The notes under the pieces: model-generated
What the model was told of the DNA's origin: nothing
Seen by the model: the letters and a program-made list of their open reading frames with translations, nothing else
Database searches by the model: none
Made by a program: the position numbers and the translations under genes
NCBI RefSeq assembly: GCF_000717335.1
Contig: NZ_JNYZ01000010.1
Location: 124,001 to 188,000, forward strand
Source: Amycolatopsis jejuensis
GTDB taxonomy: Bacteria > Actinomycetota > Actinomycetes > Mycobacteriales > Pseudonocardiaceae
Length of the DNA stretch: 64,000 nt
Direction of reading: 5' to 3'
Shown: piece by piece, positions 16,593-25,222 of the stretch
Layout of the letters: the number at the start of each line of letters is the position of its first letter
Position numbering within the stretch: the stretch's first letter is position 1

Positions 16593-17588
16593 ATGCGATT
16601 CGGAATCTTCATCCCTCAGGGCTGGCGGCACGACCTCGTGGGCATCGATCCCGCCGAGCATTGGGCGACGATGCTCGACCTCGCCCGCCACGCCGACGAA
16701 GGCCCGTACGAGTCGATCTGGGTGTATGACCACTTCCACACCACGCCCGTGCCGAGCGCCGAGGCAACGCACGAGGCGTGGAGCCTGATCTCGGCTTATG
16801 CGGCGACCACGAAGCGGGTCCGGCTCGGCCAGATGTGCACCTGCATCGGGTACCGCAATCCGGCGTACCTCGCGAAGGTCGCCGCCACGGCGGACCACAT
16901 CTCCGGCGGGCGCGTCGAGATGGGGATCGGCGCGGGCTGGTACGAGCACGAATGGCGGGCGTACGGCTACGGTTTCCCGCGGCCCGGGGAGCGGCTGGCC
17001 CAGCTCGACGAGGGCGTCCAGATCATGCGGCAGCTGTGGACCGAAGGCGAGGCTTCCTTCGACGGCAAGCATTTCCAGGTCGACGGCGCGATCTGCCGTC
17101 CGCTTCCGCTGCAGGACGGCGGGATTCCCCTGTGGATTGCCGGTGGCGGTGAGCAGAAGACGTTGCGCACGGCGGCGAAGTATGCGGCGTACACCAACTT
17201 CGTCGGAACGCCGGACGTGTTCGCGCACAAGTCGCAGGTGCTGGAGGCCCACTGCAAGGACATCGGCACGGATTTCGGCCGGATCACGCGCTCGGCGAAT
17301 TACAACGTGGTGATCGGCGAAACCGGGAAGGACGTGCAAGACCGGCTCGCATGGACTCGCGCCCACTTCGCACCGCATCTGCCCGAGGCCACGCTCGAGT
17401 CCACCATGGAGCTCTACGCGGGCGGCCCGCTCGTGGGTACGCCGGAGCAGATCGTGGAACGGCTGAAGGAACTGGAAAGCCTCGGCATGACGTACGCGAT
17501 CACGAACTTCATCGAAGGGGCGTACGACCGGTCCGGCATCGATCTGTTCACCAGCAAGGTGATTCCGGAGCTGCTCACCGCTTCGTGA
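16593..17588 (+). CDS. F420-dependent LLM class oxidoreductase (TIGR03560-like)
   Basis: 331 residues of the bacterial luciferase-like monooxygenase family. The N-terminus MRFGIFIPQGWRHDLVGI is typical of the actinobacterial F420 subgroup TIGR03560. ESIWVYDHFH, ISGGRVEMGIGAGWYEHEW and the C-terminal LVGTPEQIVERLKEL are family landmarks. It should use the deazaflavin F420, which fits the host; the substrate is unknown. The ATG at 16593 follows TACCGT by 6 nt (leaderless). The final 14 bp overlap the convergent XRE regulator. Confidence 0.9.
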   Translation: MRFGIFIPQGWRHDLVGIDPAEHWATMLDLARHADEGPYESIWVYDHFHTTPVPSAEATHEAWSLISAYAATTKRVRLGQMCTCIGYRNPAYLAKVAATADHISGGRVEMGIGAGWYEHEWRAYGYGFPRPGERLAQLDEGVQIMRQLWTEGEASFDGKHFQVDGAICRPLPLQDGGIPLWIAGGGEQKTLRTAAKYAAYTNFVGTPDVFAHKSQVLEAHCKDIGTDFGRITRSANYNVVIGETGKDVQDRLAWTRAHFAPHLPEATLESTMELYAGGPLVGTPEQIVERLKELESLGMTYAITNFIEGAYDRSGIDLFTSKVIPELLTAS

Positions 17589-18132
17589 GCACCACCAGGT
17601 AACGGCACGGCTGCCGCCCGGGGTTCTCGTAGGCGCAGTCCACCGGGCGGCCCAGCTGCAGGCAGTCACCTTCGGCGAGGTCGTGCACCGCGTCGCCCTC
17701 GTGGAACCGCAGCTGCCCGGACAGCACCCAGATCTGGTGGTCGGCGAAGAGGTAGGACCCGGCGGGGAACGCGGCTTTCGCGCCCGGCGGCAGGTCGACC
17801 TGCACGAGCTCGGTGGCGCCGTGCCCAGGCGGCGAAACCGCACGGCGCACGTACCCGGTCACCGGGTCCTGCCAGGTCGGCTGGTCAGCGTGCCGCGCGA
17901 GCTGCCGGTCGTCGCCCTCCGCACGGGCCACCAGCTCGGACAGCGTGAGCCCGAGCGCGGTCGCCAGCCGGCTGAGCAGCACGGCCGTGGGCTGCGCCTC
18001 CCCGCGTTCGATCTTGCCGATCATCGCGCGCGAGACGCTGGCGCGTTCGGCCAGCGTACCGGCGGAAAGGTCCTGGTCCTGGCGGGCTTTGCGCACCGCG
18101 GCGGCGAGGGAGACGGACAGGGGATCGGTCAC
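17575..18132 (-). CDS. XRE family regulator with C-terminal cupin domain
   Basis: 185 residues. The N-terminal helix-turn-helix (LAERASVSRAMIGKIERGEA, then TAVLLSRLATALGLTLSELV) is followed by a cupin domain: PAGSYLFADHQIWVLSGQLR, a histidine in RFHEGDAVHDLAEGD, and LGRPVDCAYENPG. Such proteins often control amino-acid or polyamine metabolism or an adjacent transporter or acetyltransferase. The GTG start at 18132 is 6 nt after TAGTCG and just inside a pair of direct repeats, probably its own binding sites. It is divergent from a GNAT gene, its likely target. Confidence 0.9.
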   Translation of the reverse strand: MTDPLSVSLAAAVRKARQDQDLSAGTLAERASVSRAMIGKIERGEAQPTAVLLSRLATALGLTLSELVARAEGDDRQLARHADQPTWQDPVTGYVRRAVSPPGHGATELVQVDLPPGAKAAFPAGSYLFADHQIWVLSGQLRFHEGDAVHDLAEGDCLQLGRPVDCAYENPGRQPCRYLVVLTKR

Positions 18133-18136
18133 AAAA

Positions 18137-18169
18137 GTCGACTATAGCAGCGGGCGTTGTCTACTATCG
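18137..18169. promoter_or_regulatory. Direct repeats overlapping two divergent -10 elements
   Basis: GTCGACTATAG (18137-18147) and GTCTACTATCG (18159-18169) are 22 bp apart, two helical turns. The first contains, on the minus strand, TATAGT/TAGTCG near the XRE start; the second contains TACTAT, 7 nt before the acetyltransferase ATG. One bound regulator could block both leaderless promoters. Confidence 0.6.
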
Positions 18170-18174
18170 TGGAC

Positions 18175-18696
18175 ATGCTGATCCGACCTGCCGAGGAACG
18201 GGATGCCGAGGCGTGCGCGGCGATCTACGCGCCGTACGTCCGCGACACCACGATCACGTTCGAGACCGAACCGCCGTCTGCTGCCGAGATGGCCGTTCGC
18301 ATTGCGCAGGCGGCGAAGTCGTACGCGTGGCTGGTGCTGGAGGTCGGCGGTCAGGTGGCCGGTTACGCCTACGGCAGCCCGCACAAGGAACGCGCGGCGT
18401 ACCGCTGGTCGTGCGAGGTGAGTGTGTACCTGTCACCGGACCGACGGCGTTCGGGCGGCGGGAAAGCGTTGTACGAAGCCCTTTTCACGCGACTGGCCGA
18501 GCGCGGCTACCGGATAGCGGTGGCCGGGATGACGCAACCGAACGAGCCGAGCATGGGGTTGCACCGCGCGCTGGGCTTCGAACTGATCGGCACCTACCGG
18601 CGAATCGGCTGGAAACACGGCGCCTGGCGGGACGTGACCTGGATGCAGCGAACGCTCGGCCTCGACAGCGACGAAGCACCGGAAGGCCCGCACTAA
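18175..18696 (+). CDS. GNAT N-acetyltransferase, phosphinothricin acetyltransferase-like
   Basis: 173 residues matching the PAT/Bar subgroup: IRPAEERDAEACAAIYAPYV at the N-terminus, TITFETEPPS, the EVSVYLSPDRRRSGGGKAL acetyl-CoA motif and the C-terminal HRALGFELIGTYRRIGWKHG then WRDVTW. The family acetylates amines such as phosphinothricin, methionine sulfoximine or related amino acids; the natural substrate is not known. ATG 18175 is 7 nt after TACTAT, so it is leaderless. The divergent XRE-cupin gene and the shared repeats suggest direct control. Its stop overlaps the stop of the convergent coiled-coil gene. Confidence 0.88.
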   Translation: MLIRPAEERDAEACAAIYAPYVRDTTITFETEPPSAAEMAVRIAQAAKSYAWLVLEVGGQVAGYAYGSPHKERAAYRWSCEVSVYLSPDRRRSGGGKALYEALFTRLAERGYRIAVAGMTQPNEPSMGLHRALGFELIGTYRRIGWKHGAWRDVTWMQRTLGLDSDEAPEGPH

Positions 18697-19682
18697 CCCA
18701 GGTCGAGCTCCTCGATGTCATGCTCGACCCGGGCCCGCCACGACCACTGCGGCTCCGTCCAGTCGGTGTCCGACGGCGGTGGTTCGCCCAGCGGGAGCGC
18801 CTGATCGGTGACGCCGTGGGTGACGCGGTAGGCCAGCGCCGAGGTCGCCGTGCGGATCCAGCGGTCACCGGCCGCGCCGGAGGGTGGGGCGACGCCGAAC
18901 GCGTGCGTGAACCACACCGGCAGCAAGGCACTCGACCCGATCGCGCCGGTGATCCGCTCGCGCAGCCGGGAATGCAGGTCCTCCCAGTCTCGTTCGGCTT
19001 TCTCGATCTGCGGCAGCACGCGCGTGCTGGTGACCTCGTCGGCAGCCAGAACCTGGTGCGCCGCTTCGGCATCCTGCCGCGCCGCGGGCAACTGCCGGTC
19101 CAGTACCCCGCGGCGGCGCGCGACCACTTCGGACAGTCGCGACTCCGCGTCGTCCCGTTCCGGCGTGCCGCGTTCGGCCTTCGCCAGCACGTCCAGCACC
19201 GTAATCAGCGCCACTTCGCTCTGCGCCAACGCTTCCTGCGCCGCGGGTAGCCGGGCGACGTCCTCCTCGTACGGACGGCGCTGGCTCGGCGTGAGCAACT
19301 GCGCGGTGAGCGAATGCCGCCGTTCCGCCTCGGCGGCGAGCTGCCGCAACTGCGGTCCGACGTCGTCGAGGTCGACCACCGGCACCTTCTCCGACACCCG
19401 CACGGCGCGTTCGAGCACCAGCAATCTCTGCCGGAGCCGTTCGAGCTGCCGCGCCGTGTGGTCCAGCCGCGATTCGTGCCGGGCGTGGGTTTCGGTGAAC
19501 GACTCGACGGTATCGCGCAGGTCCGACAATTCGCGGACCGTGCGGCTCTCCAGATCGTCGACCGTCTCCTGCATCCCGCCGACCGTGTCGGTGAGCGCAA
19601 GCAGCTCCGGGTCGTGTTCGACCTCCGGCTCGTCCTCGTCCGGGTAATACTCGGTGTCGCGGTAGTACTCGGAGTACGTCAT
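18693..19682 (-). CDS. Coiled-coil protein of unknown function
   Basis: 329 residues, no family recognised. An acidic, tyrosine-rich start (YSEYYRDTEYYPDEDEPEVE) is followed by about 200 residues of Glu/Arg/Leu-rich heptad sequence (residues 25-235, for example LDHTARQLERLRQRLLVLER) that should form long coiled coils. A globular C-terminal part contains LPVWFTHAFGV and RWIRTATSALAYRVTHGV. There is no signal peptide or membrane helix. The ATG at 19682 overlaps the stop of the upstream membrane gene (ATGA), so the two are coupled and probably work together, perhaps as a membrane-tethered scaffold (inference). Confidence 0.75.
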   Translation of the reverse strand: MTYSEYYRDTEYYPDEDEPEVEHDPELLALTDTVGGMQETVDDLESRTVRELSDLRDTVESFTETHARHESRLDHTARQLERLRQRLLVLERAVRVSEKVPVVDLDDVGPQLRQLAAEAERRHSLTAQLLTPSQRRPYEEDVARLPAAQEALAQSEVALITVLDVLAKAERGTPERDDAESRLSEVVARRRGVLDRQLPAARQDAEAAHQVLAADEVTSTRVLPQIEKAERDWEDLHSRLRERITGAIGSSALLPVWFTHAFGVAPPSGAAGDRWIRTATSALAYRVTHGVTDQALPLGEPPPSDTDWTEPQWSWRARVEHDIEELDLG

Positions 19683-20236
19683 CGCGCCTCCTGCACGAGG
19701 AACGCCACCGTCGCCGCGGTGGTGAGCGCAGCGACGATCACGAACACCGTCTGCACCCCCGTCCCGAAGAGCGCGACGACAGTGCACACCGCAGCGAGCG
19801 CGGAGCTGTACGCAGCGCGAAGCCGGCGGCTGACCATCAGCGGCGTCGGCCCGAGCGGGCCGAACGCGATCCGCAACCCGGCGACCAGCAGCGGCAACAC
19901 CAGCAGCAGCCACCCCACGCCGAGTGCGCCGAACAGCATCAGCGCCCCGCTCACCATCCCGACCGCGACCGGCGCGACCGCCAGGTACAACGTCGTCCGC
20001 TGCGCCTTCCCGCGCCGCGTCTCCAGCCGGGCGAGCCGGACCTGCTCGATGGCCGCGTCGACCTCGTGCTCGGTGCGCAGCAGCGTCTCCGCCCGCTCGA
20101 CGAGCGCGTCGAGGGTCTGCGTGCGCTCGGCGTCCGCCTGGTCCGGCAGCTGCGCCAGGCCTGCCCGCAGATCGCGGCGAAGCGCGGACACGCGGGCCAT
20201 CGCGTGGTCGCGCTGGTCTTCGGCAGGCGTAGTCAC
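19679..20236 (-). CDS. Membrane protein coupled to the coiled-coil gene
   Basis: 185 residues. The first 75 form a charged helical segment (ALRRDLRAGLAQLPDQADAE and RTEHEVDAAIEQVRLARLE). They precede four hydrophobic helices arranged as two close pairs (VAPVAVGMVSGALMLFGA, WLLLVLPLLVAGL; then an Ala/Val-rich pair at the C-terminus). No known domain is recognised. I selected the GTG at 20236 because TACAGT lies exactly 6 nt before it (leaderless); a longer in-frame extension to 20560 is Arg/Pro-rich and antisense to the BTAD gene. It overlaps the next gene by 4 bp. Confidence 0.75.
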   Translation of the reverse strand: MTTPAEDQRDHAMARVSALRRDLRAGLAQLPDQADAERTQTLDALVERAETLLRTEHEVDAAIEQVRLARLETRRGKAQRTTLYLAVAPVAVGMVSGALMLFGALGVGWLLLVLPLLVAGLRIAFGPLGPTPLMVSRRLRAAYSSALAAVCTVVALFGTGVQTVFVIVAALTTAATVAFLVQEAR

Positions 20237-20367
20237 CCGGCCACTGTAGGTACGAATCGCGCCCGAACCCGGGAACGACGCGACTTTTGCACCCCGGACC
20301 TCGAACTCAGGGCGATCTCCGGGGCATCCCCGAGGCAGCGCGGGCCCGGACCGGGCATCATCGAGCG

Positions 20368-23300
20368 GTGCGGATCGGCTTGCTGGGACCGCTCGAGGTC
20401 CGGAACGACGACGGCGCCGCGATGGAGGTCGCGGGCGCCCGGCTGCGGACGTTGCTGAGCGCGCTCGCGCTGGAGCCCGGACGCGTCGTCGCGGCCGGGC
20501 GGCTCGTCGACGCGGTCTGGGGCGAACATCCGCCGGCCACGGCGAACGCATTGCAGGCACTCGTTTCCCGGCTGCGCCGGGCGGGCGCGACCCTCGACTC
20601 CACCCCGTCCGGCTACCGGCTGCCCGAGGCGACGGTCGACGCGGCCCGGTTCGAGGAGCTCGTCACCGCAGCGCGGGCGGCATCCGGCGACGCGGCGCGC
20701 GTCCGGCTGCTGCGGGAGGCCCTCGACCTGTGGCGCGGACCGGCCCTCGGCGACTTCGCCCACGAGCAGTTCTTCCAGGCCCCCATCGCGCGGCTCACCG
20801 AACTCCGGCTCACCGCGACCGAGGAATACGCAGAGGCCGCGCTGAGGCTGGGTCAGGGCGCAGACCTCACCGGCGAGCTGTCCGCGCTGCTCGCCGAACA
20901 CCCGCTGCGCGAACGGCTCGCCGCCGCGTTGATGCGCGCTCTGCAAGCAGCGGGTCGGCCCGCCGAGGCGTTACAGGTGTTCGCCCGCATTCGCGCGGCG
21001 CTGTCGGACGAGCTGGGTACCGACCCGTCCGCCGAACTTTCCGCGGTGCACACCCAGCTCCTGCGCGACACGGCCACCGCGGCGGCCGAGCCGCGCACCA
21101 ATCTGCGGGCCGGGCTCACCAGTTTCGTCGGCCGGGACACCGAGGTCACGTGCGTGGCCAAGCTCGTCGCGGAGTACCGGCTCACCACGCTCACCGGCCA
21201 CGGCGGCGCGGGAAAAACACGGCTGGCCACGGAAACCGCACACCGGCTGCTCGGGGAAACCGGTGGCGTGTGGTTTGCCGAACTGGCCCCGATCACCGAC
21301 GGCGCCGACGTCGCGCAAGCCGTGCTCGGCGCGCTGGGTACCCAGATGCTCGCCGGGCTGCTCACCAGCGGTGCGCCCCGCGAACGCGCCGTGACGGCGT
21401 TGCGCGGGCGGGATGCGTTGCTGGTACTGGACAATTGCGAGCACGTGATCGACGCCGCGGCGGAGCTGGCCGAGTACCTGCTCGGCGAATGCCCGCGGCT
21501 GCGCATCCTGGCGACGAGCCGGGAACCGCTTGCCGTCACCGGCGAAGCGTTGTGGCCGGTCGAACCCCTCACGCTCCCGGCTGAAGGAGCGAATCCGGCC
21601 GAAGCGATGTCGTGTTCCTCGGTGCGGCTGTTCGCCGACCGGGCCGCCGCGGTCCGGCCGGGGTTCGCCGTGCACGAGTCCACTGTGGACCACGTGGTGC
21701 GGATCTGCCGGTCGCTCGACGGGATGCCGCTGGCGGTGGAGCTCGCCGCGGCCCGGCTGCGTTCGCTGAGCGTGCCGCAGCTGGCCGCCCGCCTCGACGA
21801 CCGGTTCCGCCTGCTCACCGCGGGCAGCCGGACCGCCCGGCCGCGGCACCGCACGCTGCGCGCGGTGGTGGACTGGAGCTGGGACCTGCTGGAACCCGAG
21901 GAACGGCAGCTCCTGCGCCGCCTCGCGGTGTTCTCCGGCGGCGCGACGGCCGAAGCCGCCGAGGCGATCTGCGGGGGTACCTCCGACCTGCTCACCGCGC
22001 TGGTCGACAAATCGCTCCTCACCGTCTCCGGCGACCCCGAACCCCGGTACGGCATGCTCGAGACCATCAAGGCGTACGGCCTCGAACGGCTCGCCGAAGC
22101 GGGCGAACGCGACCAGCTGCGCGAGGCACACGCGGAGTGGTTCGCCCGGCTCGCGGAAACCGGCGACGAACGCCTGCGCGGCGCCGAGCAGATCGAGTGG
22201 CTGTCCCGGTTCGCGGCCGAGCAAGGAAACCTGATCGCGGCCGTGCGGGGCGCCATCGCGGCCGGAGACGCGACGACCTCGCTGCGGCTGGCGTCGTCGT
22301 GCACGTGGTTCTGGATGCTGATCGGGAACAAGACCGAGGGTCAGGAGCTGGTCAAGGCGGCGCTGGCGGTCCCCGGCGAGGTGGACGACGAGCTGCGCGC
22401 GGTCGGGTATGCGATGGCCGCGCTCCTGATCACCGCCGGGGTCACCGACGACCAGGCCGCGGACGAGTGGGTCCGGACCGCGCTGGAGCTGAGCCGGGGC
22501 AGCACGACACATCCGGTGCTGCGATTCATGATCCCGCTGTACGAGCAGCTCAGCGCCAGCCGCCGCGGTACCCCGCCGAAGATGTCCGCGCTGGACGAGC
22601 TCGTGGCCGACGAGGACCCGTGGCTGCGTGCGCAGGCCCGGTTGCACCGGTCGCGGCTGATGCTGAACATCCACCACGATCCGGTCGCGGAAGAAGCGGA
22701 TGTGCGTGAATCCGTGCGGTTGTTCCGGCTGAGCGGCGAGCGCTGGGGTCTTTCGCTGGCGCTCAGCGGGCTCGCCGAGCTCCTCGCCCGGCGCGGCGAT
22801 CTGGTCGAAGCCACCGCGTGTCACGAGGAGTCGATCAAGGTCGTCGCGGAAATCGGTGCGGTGGAAGACGTCATGTACGGGCGCGGCCGCCAGGCGCAGG
22901 TGCTGTGGCAGCTGGGGGACGAGGCGGGCGCGGTGGCCGCGCTGGCCACCGCGGAACGCGAAGCGGCACCGGTCGCGTTCCCCGATTCGCTGGCCTGTCT
23001 GGCGCAGGCAAAGGGAGACCTGGCCCGCTGGCGCGGCAACGCGGCGGAAGCGCGGGTGGAGCTGGACCGGGCCGAAGCGTTGCTCAGCGAAACCCCGGCA
23101 CACCCGCTGTTCCGCTCGATGCTCCTGCATTCCCATGCGTACCTCGACGCGCAAGCCGGCGACCTCGCGTCCGCCCGCGCCCGGCGCCTCGAAGCGTTAC
23201 GGCTGGTCTACGAGTCCGGCGAAGCGCTGTACCAGGCGACGGTGCTGGTCGGCGTCGCGGACCACGCGCTGCGTTCCGACCGTCCCGCCGCGGCGGCCGG

Positions 23301-23466
23301 TCTCCTGGCCGCGGCAAACGCCCTCCGTGGCGGCCCCGATCTCGGCCTGCCGGACGCGACGACCGCGGACGCCCAGGTCCGGGTCCGTGGGTACCGGCCG
23401 GAACCGGTACCCACGAGCCCGCTGGAGCTGGCGTACGACGTGCTCAGCGCACCACGTTGCGGTTGA
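20368..23466 (+). CDS. AfsR/SARP-type transcriptional regulator (BTAD, NB-ARC ATPase, TPR)
   Basis: 1032 residues, a large SARP-type regulator. The order is: OmpR-like winged helix (RIGLLGPLEVR, then AGRLVDAVWGEHPPATANAL), bacterial transcription activator domain (about 95-245), AAA/NB-ARC ATPase with P-loop GHGGAGKTRLA and Walker B LLVLDNCEHV, the CRSLDGMPLAVELAAARLRS region, and a C-terminal helical repeat region. Such proteins activate secondary-metabolite or export genes. It is convergent with the DrrAB-like exporter (23-bp overlap), a plausible but unproven target. The GTG at 20368 begins the standard (V)RIGLLGPLEV start. Confidence 0.9.
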   Translation: MRIGLLGPLEVRNDDGAAMEVAGARLRTLLSALALEPGRVVAAGRLVDAVWGEHPPATANALQALVSRLRRAGATLDSTPSGYRLPEATVDAARFEELVTAARAASGDAARVRLLREALDLWRGPALGDFAHEQFFQAPIARLTELRLTATEEYAEAALRLGQGADLTGELSALLAEHPLRERLAAALMRALQAAGRPAEALQVFARIRAALSDELGTDPSAELSAVHTQLLRDTATAAAEPRTNLRAGLTSFVGRDTEVTCVAKLVAEYRLTTLTGHGGAGKTRLATETAHRLLGETGGVWFAELAPITDGADVAQAVLGALGTQMLAGLLTSGAPRERAVTALRGRDALLVLDNCEHVIDAAAELAEYLLGECPRLRILATSREPLAVTGEALWPVEPLTLPAEGANPAEAMSCSSVRLFADRAAAVRPGFAVHESTVDHVVRICRSLDGMPLAVELAAARLRSLSVPQLAARLDDRFRLLTAGSRTARPRHRTLRAVVDWSWDLLEPEERQLLRRLAVFSGGATAEAAEAICGGTSDLLTALVDKSLLTVSGDPEPRYGMLETIKAYGLERLAEAGERDQLREAHAEWFARLAETGDERLRGAEQIEWLSRFAAEQGNLIAAVRGAIAAGDATTSLRLASSCTWFWMLIGNKTEGQELVKAALAVPGEVDDELRAVGYAMAALLITAGVTDDQAADEWVRTALELSRGSTTHPVLRFMIPLYEQLSASRRGTPPKMSALDELVADEDPWLRAQARLHRSRLMLNIHHDPVAEEADVRESVRLFRLSGERWGLSLALSGLAELLARRGDLVEATACHEESIKVVAEIGAVEDVMYGRGRQAQVLWQLGDEAGAVAALATAEREAAPVAFPDSLACLAQAKGDLARWRGNAAEARVELDRAEALLSETPAHPLFRSMLLHSHAYLDAQAGDLASARARRLEALRLVYESGEALYQATVLVGVADHALRSDRPAAAAGLLAAANALRGGPDLGLPDATTADAQVRVRGYRPEPVPTSPLELAYDVLSAPRCG

Positions 23467-24226
23467 ACAGCCGCCGCGCCCACAGGTACCCGCCGAGGCT
23501 GAGGACGACGCACCAACCCAGCCCCAGCACGAGGTTCGACCCCACCGGCGTCCCGTGCAGCAACCCGCGGATCGTCTCCATCACCGGGGTGAACGGCTGG
23601 TAGTCGGCAAACCAGCGCAACCCGGCGGGCATCGAATCGGTCGGGACGAAACCGCTGCCCAGGAACGGCAGCAGGATCAGCGGCATGGGCAGGTTGCTCG
23701 CGCCCTCGACGGTCTTCGTGACCATCCCCAGCGCCACGGTGAGCCAGGTCAGCGCGAAGGAAAGCAGCACCAGCATGCCCACCGCGCCGAGCCACTGGAG
23801 CGGGTTCGCGGACGAGCGGAAGCCGATCAGCAACGCCAGCCCGAGCGTCGCCGCAACGCACAGCATCGCCTGGATGACGCTGCCCACCACGTGCCCGGTG
23901 AGCACCGAACCGCGGCTGATCGCCATGGTCCGGAACCGCGCGATGATGCCCTGGGTCATGTCCATTGCCACGGCGACCGCAGTTCCTTGTACCGCACCGG
24001 AAATCGCCATCAGGAGGATTCCGGGCGTGACGTAGTTGACGTACGCGTCTCGCCCGCCGGACGCGCCGCCCAGGCCTGCGCCAAGCGTACCGCCGAAGAC
24101 GAACACGAACAGCAGCAGGAAGATCATCGGGATTGCGACCAGCAGCAGGGTCATCGACGGGTACCGCAGCATGTGTTTGAGGTTGCGGCGCAACATGATG
24201 GTGGAGTCGCGCAGGGCGTAGGTCAT
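23444..24226 (-). CDS. ABC-2 type transporter permease, DrrB-like
   Basis: 260 residues with six membrane helices and the ABC-2 permease pattern, beginning MTYALRDSTIMLRRNLKHML and containing GDxxxG-like loops and FVPTDSMPAGLRWFADYQPF, the conserved amphipathic loop of the daunorubicin-exporter family. Its ATG overlaps the stop of the ATPase gene by 4 bp, so the two form one exporter. The pair probably exports a lipophilic drug or lipid out of the cell; the actual substrate is unknown. Confidence 0.9.
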   Translation of the reverse strand: MTYALRDSTIMLRRNLKHMLRYPSMTLLLVAIPMIFLLLFVFVFGGTLGAGLGGASGGRDAYVNYVTPGILLMAISGAVQGTAVAVAMDMTQGIIARFRTMAISRGSVLTGHVVGSVIQAMLCVAATLGLALLIGFRSSANPLQWLGAVGMLVLLSFALTWLTVALGMVTKTVEGASNLPMPLILLPFLGSGFVPTDSMPAGLRWFADYQPFTPVMETIRGLLHGTPVGSNLVLGLGWCVVLSLGGYLWARRLFNRNVVR

Positions 24227-25158
24227 CGGGCGCTCCGTTCGGTGAGAGCGAGGAAGACGTCATCGAGATCGGGCAGGTGCACGGAAAGCTCGGCGACGTC
24301 CACGTCGGCGGAGTCGAGCCGGTCCAGCAGTTTCCGCAGCGAGTGGACGCCGCCGTCGCTCGGCACTTGGAGGGTGAGCGCGTCCTCGTCGCGGACGACG
24401 TCGTCGAACAGCCGCGCGCCGGTGTCGAGGGTTCGTTGGTCGGCAAAGCGCAGCAGGACGTGCCCGCCGGGGACGAGCCGTTTGAGCTCCTCTGCAGTGC
24501 CCTCGGCGACGAGCTTGCCGTCGTGAAGCACGGCGATGCGGTCGGCGAGCTGGTCGGCCTCTTCGAGGTACTGCGTGGTCAGGAACACCGTGACCCCACC
24601 GGCGACCAGTTCGCGGATGATCGACCACATCGTGCGCCGGCTGCGTGGGTCGAGCCCGGTGGTCGGCTCGTCGAGGAAGATGATGTCCGGCACGCCGACG
24701 AGGCTCATCGCGAGGTCGAGCCGCCGCCGCATCCCGCCGGAGTACGTGCTCGCGAGCCGGCGCGCGGCCTCGGCGAGGTCGAACTGCTCCAGCAGCCGGG
24801 CGACCCGCGCGCGGCCTTCGGCGCGGCCGAGGTGCCGCAGGTCGGCCATCAGTTGCAGATTTTCCTCGCCGGTGAGCAGGTCGTCGACCGCCGAGAACTG
24901 CCCGGTGACGCCGATCGCGTGCCGGACCGCATCCGGGTCACGCACCACGTCGTGCCCGGCCACGCTCGCTTCGCCGCCGTCGGGGGCGAGCAGGGTGGAC
25001 AGGATCTGGACGGTCGTGGTCTTGCCCGCGCCGTTGGGTCCGAGCAACGCGAAAACCGACCCGGTTTCGACGCGGAGGTCGATGCCGTCGAGGACGGTGT
25101 GGTCGCCGTACGCCTTGCGCAGCCCGGTGATGCCGATCGCCGGGGTCGAGGTGGCCAT
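24223..25158 (-). CDS. Daunorubicin-resistance-type ABC transporter ATP-binding protein (DrrA-like)
   Basis: 311 residues. Walker A is GPNGAGKTT, the Q-loop lies in GVTGQFSAVDDLLTG, the signature is YSGGMRRRLD, Walker B is IIFLDEPTTGLD and the H-loop region is LTTQYLEEAD. The C-terminal 90 residues match the DrrA-type extension. It powers the DrrB-like permease encoded immediately downstream with a 4-bp overlap. ATG 25158 has an AAAGGGGA Shine-Dalgarno; upstream in-frame starts are not needed. It is followed by no further partner, so the exporter is a two-component one. Confidence 0.93.
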   Translation of the reverse strand: MATSTPAIGITGLRKAYGDHTVLDGIDLRVETGSVFALLGPNGAGKTTTVQILSTLLAPDGGEASVAGHDVVRDPDAVRHAIGVTGQFSAVDDLLTGEENLQLMADLRHLGRAEGRARVARLLEQFDLAEAARRLASTYSGGMRRRLDLAMSLVGVPDIIFLDEPTTGLDPRSRRTMWSIIRELVAGGVTVFLTTQYLEEADQLADRIAVLHDGKLVAEGTAEELKRLVPGGHVLLRFADQRTLDTGARLFDDVVRDEDALTLQVPSDGGVHSLRKLLDRLDSADVDVAELSVHLPDLDDVFLALTERSAR

Positions 25159-25222
25159 GGTGGATTCCCCTTTCTCCACCGATCAGCGTGGCGACCCCCG
25201 CTGACACCGGGCTGACACGGCG

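Noticed and set aside
15012..17843. 943-residue minus-strand open frame
   Set aside because: It runs antisense to the F420 oxidoreductase. The genuine MFS gene begins at GTG 16445, which has a clear Shine-Dalgarno.
20236..20560. N-terminal extension of the membrane protein gene
   Set aside because: The added 108 residues are Arg/Pro-rich and antisense to the BTAD gene; a -10-like hexamer directly precedes the GTG at 20236.
20368..25158. Antibiotic biosynthetic gene cluster around the SARP regulator
   Set aside because: Only the regulator and a generic two-gene exporter are present; no biosynthetic core enzymes are found within 10 kb on either side.
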